A stretch of DNA of 64,000 bases from Arctopsyche grandis (GCF_051622035.1 NC_135358.1:3040501-3104500), one strand, 5' to 3'; numbered from the stretch's first letter, positions 1-12,260 are shown. Notes: generated by a model not told the origin, from the letters alone. Translations and numbers: made by a program.

Positions 1-249
1 AGTCTTTAATTAATATTATATATTAGATGTATTATGAGCATTTATAAGAATTGTAAATAGGTTTTTGTGCTCTTTTTTTCTATTATGCTGTACATTAACA
101 TTAGAATAATATAATACTACGATTACTAACAAAATTAAATTAAAATTGTAAAATCGAAAATGAGCAGTAGATCAGTAGCTATTAAATTAGATATAAGATG
201 TATTGTGAACATAATTTAGTAATAATAAAGAGCATTTAAAAATCAAATA
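1..249 (+). mobile_element. 3' UTR of a Jockey-family LINE, cut by the window edge
   Basis: The stretch matches, with scattered substitutions, the 3' untranslated region of the long Jockey-type element at 45913-46176. Shared landmarks are the AGTCTTTAATTAATATTA start, the TATTATGCTGTACATTAAC block and the terminal AGCATTTAAAAATCAAA. Its left end lies outside the window, so 5' extent is unknown. It is one of seven copies of this UTR here. Confidence 0.85.
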
Positions 250-2283
250 AAAGGTTCAAAACCTAATTAAATAATCAGGACAACGTTTTAAAAATTGTCA
301 TAAATCATGGGGATTTAATAAAAGAAATGACGATTTATTTAATAGTTCTTCGGTAGACTGTTTTATGTATCGATTTTTTTTGTTAGATATTTAAACGACA
401 TGTTTTTGGAAAGGAGTCGATGGTGATTTACATTTAAAGCTCAACTTTCATGCATTATGTTATCAAAATAGCATCATAAGAAGTTACTTGTGTGATTTGA
501 TATAATATGAAAACAATGATCAAATTGTTTAAAAAAAATCAATACTATCAAATCCCATGCATGTCACTTGATTTGCTCTAAGGACGCAAAAATTTATATA
601 TGTAATAAAAATTAGCCGCCTTTCAAAATTATGTAATTTTTATATAAGTTTTACAGCTTCTTTCGATGGATCGTCGACAGAAGACAGTTCGATACTTTTT
701 CTTATAAAAAATGGTGTACTACAGTTTTATGCCCTTTAACATAAACGTTTTATTGTGTTTCATAAAGAATTTTATACGTGAAAATACTCCTCGTTGGATT
801 CCGATTCCTGGTTAAGTGTACATGACAAAATAAAGAACAGAAAATATACTTGGATCCATTTGATGAGGAGTAAAAATAACCTGTTTTAATATTAATACTA
901 GTAAAATCAAATCAATATACTTTTAAAATGATGAATTAAGTCTTGAACTTTTTTTTATAACTGGGTCAATTAAGCTTTTCAGTTCAATTGAGGTTTTTTT
1001 CAAACCTCCTTTACTTTTATTACAATTTTATATAATTTTTTTTTTTTTTTGTGCCATCTTATCGATTCCCGATAAATCATCACCAGCGATATCGTTGCTC
1101 TTCAGATCATGTATAATATAGAATATAAATAATATTTCTGGCGTGACAGATTCATAAACATTTTCAAATAAAATTTTTCATAAGATTTTACATCTCAAAT
1201 TCTGATTTTACAAATTCCCCGTTCGGGGTGCATTTTTCAGTGTGGTTTTTATCAGTTTTCTGAAGGAAATATCTGAATTATTGCACTCCCTTCCGAAGCT
1301 ATAAAATTACTCACAAATTCATACATTTTTCCTAGAGCCAGTGGTCGAAAACCAACGAAGCGACGTCTCACAAAAAATTGCAAAAAAGAAAAAGCGTTCG
1401 TATTGAATTTTCTCCAAATGATATACGGCGGAAAAGCGTCGTCGACGTCGTCGCTCGAATTTGAATATATGCGAAATATTTTATTTATCGTATAAACAGC
1501 TCGGCCGTTTTTCTACACTGCTCCGTATTTTTTTTTATTATTTATGACGTAAATATTTGCCGAATCGACTTCAAAGTTGTGCGAATTTGACGAACCGGTT
1601 TCGAATCACTCTCACACGACTCGCATAGACGTATGATATGAACACTATTTTTGTACTATCGATAAATTGGAAATGAAATTTTACACGTGAAAAGTTTTGG
1701 TGATTTTATGGCAGGTATAACAGTCGATACGTAAATAATTCAACGCGTACATTACTATAATGAATAGTGGATGAAATTCCTTTTTTCCTCGGGCGATTCA
1801 TTATTCGTGCGATAAATAAATCGTGAGAAAAATCGCCCAATTTTCCGACCAATCGCTGTATTGATGAACGTATTTTTCCACACGTGAAAAAGAGGACGCG
1901 TTAATTGCACAGAGGAAACCTCGACGCTTGAAAATGTTGAATAAATAACACACCATTGAACAATGTTTTCTACTGTGGATATTATTTTTACTATATATAA
2001 CTACCTTTACTTTATGACTTTTAAATATTTAATAGAAATATCTAGTACAAATCTTTCGAATAATAGATGTCGAAAATAAATAAAACATGTAATATTTTTC
2101 TTCTTTTATTAGTAGAGAGGTTTCAACTCAATAAGTTCTAAATATGTATGGGTGATAATTAAAAATATTTCTTCACAAAAATATAATTTGAAAATTGATT
2201 GAAAAAGCTGATTTTTATTAAAAAAAAAAATACACTAAGTATTCATTCTAACTGTGGAATAAAGTTTCTAGTCGTTAGGTTAA
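250..2283. other. Non-coding, AT-rich with a GC-richer unique island
   Basis: No convincing reading frame or known repeat is visible. About 1290-1900 is visibly richer in CpG and less repetitive than its surroundings (for example GTCGTCGACGTCGTCGCTCG near 1437-1456). This island is a candidate conserved non-coding or regulatory element. That is inference from composition only. Confidence 0.4.
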
Positions 2284-2705
2284 ATAGCCTTACATACATA
2301 TGTTTATAAGTCATCACGATTTACCTTTCTACTAGGTCTTATAAAATTATGTAAATATGTACAAAAATTCCACTCAAATTTTATAAATAAAAAATGTGGT
2401 TAAATTATATAGATTAAAATTAATTTAACTTTAAATTTTTAAATCAAACATAACATTATTTCAAACATAACATAAATCAAACATAACAACTTGTTTAATT
2501 CGTTATAAATAACGAATTAAACAAGTTAATGTTATGTTTGATTTAAAAATTTAAAGTTAAATTAATTTTTATCTATATAATTTAACCACATTTTTTATTT
2601 ATAAAATTTTAGTGGAATTTTTGTACATATTTACATAATTTTATAAGACCTAGTAGAAAGGTAAATCGTGATGACTTATAAACATATGTATGTATGTAAG
2701 GCTAT
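2284..2705. repeat. Long near-perfect inverted repeat (about 420 bp)
   Basis: The left arm starts ATAGCCTTACATACATA and the right arm ends with its reverse complement, TATGTATGTAAGGCTAT. The arms pair almost base for base to a centre near 2508, where TTCGTTATAAATAACGAA forms the turn. The main asymmetries are about 35 extra bases in the left arm around 2455-2490 and one ATAC unit near the outer end. There is no coding capacity. It fits a foldback or MITE-type DNA element, but I could not define a target-site duplication. Arm identity suggests recent origin or gene conversion. Confidence 0.85.
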
Positions 2706-3320
2706 AAATAGCAATTCTGTTGATTGAAATACTCATTTTGAACATCATATTTTTTAACTGCAAAACAGTATAAAAAATGGAAAAATTAACTACTTTTGAA
2801 TTTGAAACATATTGTAAATATGTGGAAAAAATTTTTTTTCAACATAATCATAGTGATTATACATATGTAAAACGTATACTTATTTCTTTATAGATTTAAC
2901 TAGTGTTGTATCCCATGAAATATCATCGTATGGCTGTTGGCATATTAAGTTATTAAATAAAAAAATTTAAATAAATGTTTCGGTTCTGTGATCGATCCGC
3001 ACGCGGTCAATTTTTTTTCAAATACCTATTAAATATATTTAATTTCATATTTATATTTAATTGTTTTATATGAAAAAATGGTAAAAACTACCTATCTACC
3101 TACCTACTTATAAAAAATATAAAACACCAATCGAAAATCTAATTAATACCTGTGAAGCATGCGTATATGTGTAGGTGTGTATGTATGTATATGTATATAT
3201 GTGTATGTTTTTATATTTATGTATGTTTTTATATTTATGTATGTATGTATGTGTATTTGTGTATACGTGTAAGTATTTGTGTATATATGGATAGTGTACA
3301 TATATGTTTATATAATTGTC
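2706..3320. other. AT-rich non-coding with ATGT/GTAT simple repeat
   Basis: Nothing gene-like. Roughly 3165-3310 is a degenerate TGTATGTATATG-type simple repeat, which creates an artefactual Tyr/Val/Cys-rich reading frame. Confidence 0.5.
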
Positions 3321-3400
3321 TTTGGCCAGGAAGGCGCATTGGGTTTACCTGTTAGGCCTTCTTGGTGTAAATTAAATAAAAAATAAAAATAAAATAAAAA
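3321..3400 (+). mobile_element. SINE tail fragment, hairpin type A
   Basis: CCAGGAAGGC and GGCCTTCTTGG flank the loop GCATTGGGTTTACCTGTTA and form the type-A terminal stem-loop seen in about ten repeats of this window. An AAATAAAAAATAAA tail follows. The SINE head and core are absent. Confidence 0.75.
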
Positions 3401-4379
3401 TATCGAATCGAAACGACTATTATAGTACGGCGAGCGTTATCTCAGGAAGACAGACAGAATAGCGACATTATATATATGATAATATTTCAGTTCTATAATA
3501 CTATCATCTTCTACATCAAATTTTGTAAGGTTCAATGCGTTGAAACTTTTCGCTGAAACTAACAACCTTGGTTGGTGTTTTATTTAAGACTCGATTTGCT
3601 TCGTTAAAAAATTAAATTAAATACATTAACATAGCACTAGAGCCACTTTGTTCGAATATAAATAATATGTTCGAAAAAGTTTGTAAACTTTTGCACAAAT
3701 TGAGTTTTGAAAAAATAGTCCCGCTCAATTACGCCACACCATCCAAGCGAGTGACGAAAAAAAAACCGAACCGCGAAAGCTTCGTTGAATATGCACAAAA
3801 AAACACACTTGAAAAGGTCGTCCCTTTCACCTCGTAAAGAGGACCGTACCATTTAGACGAAGGGAAGGAAGGAAGGGAAAATTATCTCGCGCATTTGATA
3901 ATGCTATTAGGAGTTTAAGACCCTCGCTGATTGCTCTCCGGGTATAAATAATACATTCGGATAAAGTGCGGAGGGTGGCTGCAGGGGGGTGCGGATGATG
4001 AGGACGGGGTTGCATAATCCCTGTGTGAACAACAAAAGACATAGCCGAAAGGAAGAACAACAAAAACAGTGGTTGTTGTCGTTTCATCTGGAAAGTTGCC
4101 GAAGCCGCCGGCTTATTTGTTTACTCTCGCGTTCATAATTGCTAAGCCAAAAGGTAAAGACTTACCGTGCGTGTACTACTATCAAATCTTTTCGAGTGTT
4201 TTTGATGTGTGCCGGCGCTGATATACACTTATATAAACGCCTCGTTATCCTCCCTTAATATTCTGTACATAGATATATGAATACCTGTATACAGGGAGGC
4301 TCACTTAAGGACTGGCGAAAAAATATATAATATAATAAAGGAAAATGCTACAAATATCAGAATCGTTGAAATATACATG
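3401..4379. other. Unique non-coding stretch with a GC-richer island
   Basis: No protein family is recognisable. About 3690-4230 is less AT-rich and non-repetitive, with a G-rich run (GGCTGCAGGGGGGTGCGG near 3977). Two short minus-strand frames here (71 and 86 codons) show no recognisable motif. Candidate non-coding conserved element. Confidence 0.35.
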
Positions 4380-4640
4380 TCAATATTCCGCTTTTTTACA
4401 AACCTCCTTTACGTTTCACTTACATTACGATTCAGGAAAAAATTTGCCTCTTATCCGATCGTTTCATACTTTGCCATATTGCTCATTTTGGTCATCTATA
4501 TAAGTAAATGGATCCTCCGCCATTACGATAGAGATAAAATATCGTTTAAGACGCGTTTGAAGTTTGCAAATTCAAAATCTGGGCGACGTCTATGTAGTCT
4601 TTAGTTTTATACATAGATGGCGGTAGTAAAATAAAATTAT
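4380..4640 (-). repeat. Fragment of dispersed repeat family H
   Basis: Read on the minus strand it carries the family-H signature CCAAAATGAGCAATATGGCA and ends AAGTGAAACGTAAAGGAGG, like the copies at 19064, 21385, 22000, 30300, 30884, 34893 and 50870. The outer part (near 4600) matches sequence next to the 21985-22232 copy. This shows the family unit extends beyond the common core. Confidence 0.8.
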
Positions 4641-4882
4641 TGGTATTTTTAATCAAAATTTATATATCTTATTCTTTCTCTTCTGTTTAGCATTGCATTG
4701 ATTGGCTTCCTATACATACCCGTTTTAATATCTTAATATGCATTAAATAAAATACAGACAGTATAAACATAGCTCGAAATGTTCCAAGCGGTGAAAAACA
4801 GGCAATTAGCCAACTCTATTTAGAGTGTAAAATTATGCCACAAAATTATATTTTGAAGATACATAATGTTGCTCAAATACAT

Positions 4883-5111
<229 letters not shown>

Positions 5112-5113
<2 letters not shown>

Positions 5114-5455
5114 AATATACCAGGAAGGCTTAACAGGTAAACCCCAAATGCGCCTTCCTGGTCCACATAACGATAAATAACGATGAATAACTTTCATGTA
5201 ACAATACGAATTTTATATTCGATAAACAGCCACAGAGACATCTATGGTGAGCAATATGGCGAAACCTAAGATATAAAAATAACTAAAGGTTCAATAACAA
5301 CAGTAAAAATAAGAAAAATTGGCAAATTCTGATAAGAAATAATCGACCTTGACAAACCAAGGTCTGGCCAATAGCGAGACTTAGCGGGAATCGAACTCGT
5401 AACATCAAGTACGAGATAATTCAACACTCACCACTAGACCACGCTACTGGTTATG
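5112..5455 (-). mobile_element. tRNA-derived SINE, head type 1, hairpin tail type A
   Basis: On the minus strand: an A-box-like TGGTCTAGTGG, a B-box-like AGTTCGATTCC, a core with TTGCCAATTTTTCTTATTTT, a CATAGATGTCTCTGTGG block, and the hairpin CCAGGAAGGCGCATTTGGGG...GCCTTCCTGG. The complete head-core-tail order is present. Confidence 0.85.
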
Positions 5456-5978
5456 AGATCCAGTGAACTTTCAGACATCATCTATAGTTTACCTCAGCAT
5501 GGTCTTTTTTTTTTGGAAAATTAGAATATGAAATCTCGCTTTTTGCAATAGTTTGAATAGATGAGACTTGATTTATGAGTGTTTTAACTGGATGAGAGAT
5601 GGACACACTCTTTGGAAAGTTGCATCAAATATTTTTTCCACAACATGTTATGTCTCATTTCGGAAAAATATGTAGGCATTTAATTTCGCCAGATTTACTA
5701 TGAGTTTTCTATGTAGCTGCTTTGAAAAGAAAATAATTTATTAGTGAAGTGAAAATATATATGAGAGACGATGAGAGCCCACAATGCAAACTGTGTAAGA
5801 TGTAGCGTGAAAAATATAAAGTTATAGGCGTTTAAAAATTTAAATTGACAAAACGAGTAGGTGGCGGAGTGTCAAATAAATAAGGCTAATGGCTAATGCA
5901 AAGATTTAGCTGTCACTGATTCATTTTTTATTTTTAATTTATTGCAACAATTGAAATCTCTATCGGGGGCCAAACCTC
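5456..5978. other. Non-coding; short family-H remnant near 5810-5870
   Basis: No gene. The segment AAAGTTATAGGCGTTTAAA at about 5819 is the family-H interior. The following ACAAAACGAGTAGGTGG resembles the junction at 53670-53700 in opposite orientation. The rest is unassigned. Confidence 0.45.
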
Positions 5979-5991
5979 ACATAATGACAAA

Positions 5992-6187
5992 ATAGGTTTT
6001 TGAGCTCTTTTTCCTATTATGCTGTACATTAACATTAGAATAATATAATACTATATATTACTAACAAAATTAAATTAAAAGTGTAAAATAGAAAATGATC
6101 AGTAGATCAGTAGCTATTAAAATAGATATAAGATATATTGTGAACATAATTTCGTAATAATAAAAAGCATTTAAAAATCAAAATCAA
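5992..6187 (+). mobile_element. Severely 5'-truncated Jockey-family insertion
   Basis: About 196 bp equal to the last part of the Jockey-family 3' UTR. It is flanked by a perfect 13-bp direct repeat, ACATAATGACAAA, at 5979-5991 and 6188-6200. This is the expected target-site duplication of target-primed reverse transcription with early abortion. Confidence 0.92.
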
Positions 6188-6200
6188 ACATAATGACAAA

Positions 6201-8135
6201 GTTTCAAGAGTTTTAGGAAGGGACCACTTATCATTGGACTAAGTGAAACTAATGTATACCTTGTAATGATGTATGTTCATAGACTAAAAACTTCTAAATA
6301 GTAAAAGAATTAAAGCACCCGAACAGGAATGGAATTTTTACGTTAAAACAATAAATTAAAAATGATGGACAATGTTACGCAACCAAACAATGTTATGTGA
6401 CATTGCTTCAATAAATTACTTTGTGGCATAATAAATTTTGGTTTTATTTAGCAGGCTAATTTTTTAAAGATAATAATAGTTAATAATTTAATTTATAATT
6501 TACAAAGAGACTTTTTAAGGTTTAATGTACGATTTTAATGTAGTAGAATCCGTATATATGTACATGTAATAAAATAAAACTATTCAAATAAATTTAATAA
6601 AATGTTTACTCTTAGATTAGCTATTTTTAATCGGTTTATATTACAAATACCGAGCAAAGCCACGTAAAACCACAAGTAATATATAATATTACATAAAGAT
6701 AGCAAACGTGCTAGCATTTGATCAAAGTGCTTGTGTGCGCCCGGTTTGTCCGTGTACGATGATACATACATATTATATCAGATCTTTGTGGCTTAATATG
6801 TCGAGTTTCACTTTGTCAGTATTATATGTTATTAAATTGGTCAGGGATCTTCTGGAGATAGAAGTCGACAAGCGTTTCAGGGATCTGTAAGTTGGGTGCG
6901 GGTGAATAAACCATAAATGGAAATTATTATCGCAAGTCACCGAACGACGATCTCTGCTCTTATAAATAAAATATTCGTGTGAAATAATATATAATACGTA
7001 TGTATGCGGAGTATTTTCATAAATAAATTGTTGTATTTGAAGTTTATTAATTCGGTTTTGATTTGGGACTTGTTTGATGCATAGTTATGTACATACATAT
7101 GTATGTCATGTGTTTCAATATTTAATCTGGTTTAAAAATTAAATGAAAAATTATTACATATTTGTTTTTGCTATTATGTTTTCTGTAAAAAAAACGTTTA
7201 ATGTTTGGTTTCTGGAGTAATATGGATATCTGTTTTATTTATGACAGCCATGCTATGGTAAATAAATTCTTTTAATATCAAAATGGTCTTCATTATATGG
7301 CAAATGGAACTTTTAATTTGTTTGGTTTTCCAATAGGCGTATAAGCCTCTTATTGATACTCTCAAAAGTTTTTTTATAAACATATTTATGAGAGAATTTT
7401 TTTTTATAAAAATACTGTGAAATATATACTGTGAAATAATTATAAAAAAATAAATGATATGTCTTGACCTACATAAATATTTATTTCTACGTCTTCTTAT
7501 TTAATTGTTTTCATATCTTTTAAATGCAAAAGAAAATTATAACTATATAATACATATGATTTTTCACATTTGAAAAAATATACGACCGATTTTAATTAAT
7601 TTTTAGTCTCGTCTTTGTCCTTCTAAGGGATAATTATTTAAATCTGATGATTGATGAATATTAAAACCCGTATTTAAACAATATTCAATATATGTAAAAT
7701 TTGATATTCGATGTATCTAAAAAAATGCGAAAATATTTATAATTACGGCTATTCATTAATCGAGCTCCTTTTTCATCTCGTCAAGTTTATTCAGATTGTG
7801 TACTCGGCTCTTTTTACAAGCTTATTCTTAGTTTTTAATTGCAATATAATTAAAAAAGTGTTTTTAATAGTATTTAATCATACCGCGCCTTTGATCATGA
7901 TATAAGAATATCAACAAATTTCCAAGATAAAAGCGAAGAGTGTATATTCGTCGATTAATTTATAAAACGGGGAGGATGAGTCGTATAATAAACTTGTTAC
8001 CAAGAAAGTGGACTGGAAGGAGTGTCGTTACATAAAGTTAAGAAACCACTGAACTATGTAGATCGCAACGTCTTTTACTTTATCAAACATACATACATAC
8101 ATATATAATATATATGGACACACTTGACGTGTTTA
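6201..8135. other. AT-rich non-coding
   Basis: No gene is supported; short frames of 60-64 codons show no recognisable motif. A dispersed repeat at 6485-6695 is listed separately. Otherwise I see only AT-rich sequence and ATGT-type simple repeats. Confidence 0.4.
6485..6695 (+). repeat. Dispersed repeat G, Helitron-like 3' end
   Basis: Homologous along its length to 57010-57210: both carry AAGAGACTTT, TTCAAATAAATTTAATAAAA and ATTACAAATACYGAGCAAAGCC. The GAGCAAAGCC...GTAAAA end resembles short-hairpin 3' ends of insect Helitrons, but no CTRR terminus can be fixed, so the class is uncertain. Confidence 0.5.
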
Positions 8136-8845
8136 TACACTATATGTATAGACCATCCCGAAAGTAGGACTCGCTAGAAATTGCTTCGCGACCGGTCAGA
8201 GGAGTGTAAACATGAAAATAAACTTCTCGCATTTCTGTTTGCCGAATGCTTTCCACGTGAAATGGATTGAAAATATCACTCATCGACTTAAGCGAATGTT
8301 TTTCCGGTTGAAGGAGACCCTCGTTCTCGAAAAAACACAAGGTTCTGTAATATTTTCCCTCCGCATACGTACTTCGAACGATTTTCCGCAAGTGTGAGTC
8401 ACGGAAAAGTTGGCATTTCCAAAGGCATTGCATGTTCGGACTATTGACTGATTTTGAATAAACTAATATTGAATTGCGGTTCGGCGCGAATCACTATACT
8501 TACATACGTTGTAGGCATTATGGATGTTATCTGTGTGTACATAAACCGAATCCTGATTATTCGGTACGAACTTTATCCAATAATGCAAACTAAGTTCGTG
8601 AACTAAATTATCGATTGTATATATTTAGGAAAAGCTCACACAACATCCCAACACATTATAATATACATTTTGTATTTCAAGTTTTCATCAAATTCTTTGG
8701 GCACAGTTTAATCGATTAGCTTCGAAATTTTCAACTATATTTTTAATGGAAATTTATTACATTATAAATACATATAACTATTGCATGCCTGATAACATCG
8801 CAATAGACAGTAGAAGTAGTATATAGTGATTAATATTTAGGACAA
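8136..8845. other. Unique GC-richer island plus AT-rich flank
   Basis: 8140-8450 is non-repetitive and less AT-rich. It has a minus-strand 97-codon frame and an overlapping plus-strand 61-codon frame, neither with a recognisable domain or start context. I treat it as a candidate conserved non-coding element. 8450-8845 shows nothing. Confidence 0.35.
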
Positions 8846-9400
8846 ATGATAAACATGTCCGGTAGTAATAAAGATGAAATAAAGAGACGTATTAAATTAG
8901 GATGGAGTGCATTTGGACGAATGAATGCGGTTTTTAAATCAAAAATTCCACTTTGCCCGAAGAAAAAGATATTCGATCAATGTGTTTTGCCAGTGATGAC
9001 GTATGAATGTGAAACTTGGATATTGAACGCCAAGTTGCTACTCAAAGTCCAATGCGCTCAAGAAGTGTGGAACTTTGTATACTTGGCATAACGAGGAAAG
9101 ATAGGAAACGGAATACGTGGGTAAGAAGTATGACAAGGGTAGTGGATAGAGTGAAGAGATTGAAATGGCAATGGGTGGGCCACGTGGCTAGAAGAATGGA
9201 CGAAAGGTGGACAAAAGAAGTGCTAGAATGGTACCCAAGAGAATGAAAAGGGGTAAAAGGAAGACCGCACGGAAGGTGGGTGGACGAAATTAGGAAATGG
9301 TGTGGGATGAGATGAATGAGAGTTTCGCAAAACACAAACGAGTGGAAGCGTATTGGAGAGGTCTTCATCCAGCAGGGGATGGTGAATGACTGTTGACGAT
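8846..9400 (+). pseudogene. RTE-type LINE reverse transcriptase, C-terminal remnant
   Basis: Translation gives the end of an RTE-clade endonuclease/reverse transcriptase: a piece near IKLGWSAFGRM, then VLPVMTYECETW. A frame shift near 9040 follows, then LGITRKDRKRNTWVRS, KRLKWQWVGHVARRMD, EVLEWYPRE, and after a stop, KGRPHGRWVDEIRKW. At least one frameshift and two in-frame stops (near 9244 and 9311) mark it as dead. It ends near a GATGATGATAA tail typical of RTE 3' ends. Confidence 0.85.
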
Positions 9401-9639
9401 GATGATAAAGTATATGTATACATATGCTCATATACATATGTATTAACATGTTTTCCGATATCTTGTGTTTGTGGTTTTGCACATTTCAGACTAGGAACAG
9501 ATCATTTGGTATTTAACGGATGAATTTGTACTAAATGGCTTTACTAAACTGTATTTTTCAACTGTTTTTACTTTATAACTTCTCTTGAACACAGGAGGGA
9601 TGTTGCCCTAGTCAAGTTCTTGTTTTCTATATTTAGAGG
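9401..9639. other. Non-coding spacer between LINE remnants
   Basis: AT-rich, with no recognisable gene or repeat boundary. Confidence 0.4.
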
Positions 9640-10003
9640 TTTTATTTAATGCCAGTCTATTCTGGCCTTCATGCTCCCGTCAATCGTCCCTTATTTCATA
9701 TTCCTCTGGCAAGAACTGTGGCTTGTTTTAATTATCCCATTCCTCGAAGCCTCCATTTCTTAAATTCACTGGATGATGCCATTGATATTTGTCATATCTC
9801 TTTTCATTCGTTGCACCGTTTCCTCAATTACGGAGGTCGCGACCAACTAGAGCAGTTTTAATTGTTACCTGTTGACTATGCTGTTATATTTTAATTTATT
9901 GTAAGAATTTTTAAATCCATGCATTTTTTCTTCTGTGCTTAATTTGTTTAGCACACTCGTCGCTTTGGAGCAATCACTGCCTGATTAATTAAAATAAAAT
10001 AGC
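9640..10003 (+). pseudogene. LINE ORF2 C-terminus and 3' UTR with hairpin type C
   Basis: 9649-9861 encodes a C-terminal LINE peptide with the order RPLFHIPLARTVACFNYPI, RSLHFLN, IDICHISFHSLHRF. This layout (PxARTxxxxxSPxxRxxxxLN..IDIF) is familiar from CR1/L2/Jockey-like C-termini. It is followed by a 3' UTR containing TTAGCACACTCGTCGCTTTGG and an ATTAATTAAAATAAAAT tail. The CACTCGTCGCTTTGGAGCAA block recurs at 15735 and, with its pairing arm GACGAGTGT, at the end of the SINE at 15791-16302. Only the last about 70 residues remain. Confidence 0.7.
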
Positions 10004-10254
10004 AATATTAACTGTAGTGGAAGTGATAACGAAACATGCATGCTAATTATTATTTTTTAAAAAGCTCGATAATTTTTTGTGTGTTGCGTGTTCTTTGTCA
10101 AACAACAACTAATATCAACTGTAATTGTCAATTGGCATAAAATGCTGGTCACATTTTTTTGTCAAGAGTTTTCCGAAATAACTTAAATGAATAAATTAAA
10201 TGTTTTATTTTTACTGTATATATATAAATTAATAGTAAAAATGTATTTAATGAA

Positions 10255-10775
10255 GTTAGAATTGATGATAAAATTATTGAAATAGTTTATAATATAAAAT
10301 ATCTAGGAATCCATATAAACTCGAGCTGGATTTTATGGTGCACGCTGAATACATCATTAAAAAAATGGCTAGAAAGTGTGTGCCTTATTTAGGTTACGAA
10401 ATATTTTAAGTATAAAAAGTAAAATTTTAGTCTATAATACAATTGTCTTGCCACACGTGATTTATTGTGCCACTGTGCTTAAAATGTTTAATACCCAAGA
10501 TTTAGAAAAAATACAAAAATTACAAAATAAAGCTATGACAGGTATTTTGAATGTAGGCAGATTAAAAAGTATTAGAAGTACATAAGATGAATTGGGATGG
10601 ATGAGTATTAGAATTAGTTTAAATCTTAGTACATAGTATTTTGTTTATAACTTAGATCATAAGTTATTATCTAAGTATTTTAAGAATTATACAAGAAGAA
10701 ATGGAGATATCAATAGTTATTATACTAGAAATAAGAAAAATTTAGTTCTAGGTAGAATAAGGAACTAATTATAAT
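10255..10775 (+). pseudogene. LINE reverse transcriptase thumb-region remnant
   Basis: Frame-shifted translation gives YNIKYLGIHI, then ILVYNTIVLPHVIYCATV, LEKIQKLQNKAMTGILN, RSTxDELGWMSI and KYFKNYTRRNGDINSYYTRN. This order (KYLGV, thumb helix, LQNKA, LGW) is the C-terminal part of a non-LTR reverse transcriptase. It differs from the Jockey family at 41865. Several stops and frameshifts are present. Confidence 0.75.
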
Positions 10776-10970
10776 TAAAAAATCCCCGAAGAGTAATATA
10801 TTGATACCTCCAAAGAACTTGTCATTAGTCTTTAACTGCTTCAGTCTTGAATCAATCATGCACAGCATCTCGTAATAAACCATAGATATTTCATCGATGA
10901 ATAGAAACTGGACATCCTTCCACTGTTGCCGCATTTCTCTCAAATAATAACTCTAAGAATGGGTTCAGAA
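10776..10970 (-). pseudogene. Pif1-like helicase fragment, probably Helitron-derived
   Basis: The minus strand encodes a fragment with FLFIDEISMV (Walker B of Pif1/RecD helicases) and, about 30 residues on, FFGGINILLFGD, the next helicase motif. Only about 60 residues remain. The Walker A region and the Rep domain are not found nearby, and the frame runs on into antisense LINE sequence below 10775. A host PIF1 gene is unlikely because nothing upstream or downstream continues it. Confidence 0.75.
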
Positions 10971-10975
10971 CAATA

Positions 10976-11310
10976 AGAGATAATGAGAACCAATAAAGCA
11001 AATTTTATAAAATATAGAGTGAAAAAAGAAAAAGTTATAGGCGTTTAAACAATTGAAATCTGACATGGTGAAAAGTGAGAATAGTCTTTTAATAATAAAC
11101 GCTGGATAAACGTCAGGCACTTATTCGTAGGAGAATTTTCAAACGCTTCTAATTAGATATTTTTTCATCATCGTAATGGCGGAGGATACATTTACTTATA
11201 TAGATGACCAAAATGAGCAATATGGCAAAGTATAAAAACGATCGGATAGGATGCAAATTTTTTTCAGAATTGTAATCATAAGTCAAACTAAACAGAGGTT
11301 TGTAAAAAGA
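10976..11310 (+). repeat. Dispersed repeat family H copy
   Basis: Contains TAAAATATAGAGTGAAAAA, TTATAGGCGTTTAAACAATT, the CCAAAATGAGCAATATGGCA signature and the terminal AGAGGTTTGTA. It lacks the left-hand hairpin part seen at 19064. A 19-codon frame beginning MAEDTF and ending YGKV is present, as in other copies. Confidence 0.8.
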
Positions 11311-11630
11311 AGACAGCTGGTGTTGTTTTTTACAGGTGTGTGCTCATGTATGTAGATTGGTATGAATGAGAATATTTTAAGTTGGTAGGACTATGGCTGT
11401 CAGTCCGGCGATGGCCGAGCCCGAAGCTTGACATTATAAGAGTTGGTAAAGACTTTGACTTTGAATAACCTCCCGCACACATTCCTGGATCCCATATGTA
11501 TAATACCCTCCCTGAGTGCGACAAGTCTTCTAAGACCGTGGATGCATTCTTGTGAGGTGCGAGGAGACACCTCTGTGAAGGACAGTGCATATAAATTCAT
11601 GTATAAAATTTTAGAGTTAAGTAACTAATA
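11311..11630 (-). repeat. Dispersed repeat E (third copy, inverted)
   Basis: The reverse complement matches 40510-40700 and 52350-52545: CTCTAAAATTTTATA, ATATGCACT, ACAGAGGTGTCTCCTCGC, CGGTCTTAGAAGACTTG, GAGCACACACCTG. The plus strand translates in one frame with LLRPWMHSC, GDTSVKDSAYKF and YKILELSN, also readable in the other copies. It may be an eroded transposon C-terminus; I do not recognise the protein. Confidence 0.65.
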
Positions 11631-12260
11631 ATGTATTTTTAAATTAGCTAACATCCCCACATTATATACAGTCAAACTCCAAAAGCCTACAGATGGTTTA
11701 TATATACATACGTATAGAATTTTAAATATATCGATTCGATGGAATGAATCACGTTGACGATACGTTTGAGTGTGCCGTTGAAAGATTGCTTCGACGATAG
11801 TTGTATTTCGATATCCGCGAGGCCAGGGGCTTCCAAGCCGCGGGTCGCAGCCGGACGCCCGAAGAATTATTGCCGTGAATAATGAGAGGCGCCATGTCAA
11901 TTAGGGGCTGGTGATTGATGGCGCCCCCAGCATCCCCCGGTTCGCGGATCGAATCCGGCACCGGATATTCAAAAAGCGTTACAACCTTAAAAGCCATTAC
12001 TGCCCCCTGCTCTCCCCCGCCCGAACGAATAAATAGATCAGATTTTGCTTGAATTATGATTTTCGGTAATTACAAAACCCTTTCCACCGTGTCGGTCCAT
12101 TTTCGCGAAACATAACAACAATGGGGCTCATGCGGGCGATAAATTTTCATTAGCCGAATGTGCTGATTGACACATTTTCCGCGAAAATTCGCCTTTTCAT
12201 TTTCGTGCCACGCTCTCAAGGTAATGTTTCATTTGCTCGATTTTTTGTCAAATACGAGTC
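11631..12260. other. Unique GC-rich island
   Basis: About 11740-12260 is the most GC-rich non-repeat stretch of the left part (for example GGCGCCCCCAGCATCCCCCGG near 11919). Overlapping minus-strand frames of 91 and 82 codons exist in different registers without a recognised domain. A candidate conserved non-coding or regulatory element, or an unrecognised exon. Confidence 0.35.

Noticed and set aside
8140-8433. 97-codon minus-strand frame in a GC-richer island
   Set aside because: No recognisable motif, overlapping open plus-strand frame, no start or splice evidence; kept as a non-coding island.
9042-9482. 146-codon minus-strand frame
   Set aside because: Antisense shadow of the RTE reverse transcriptase remnant.
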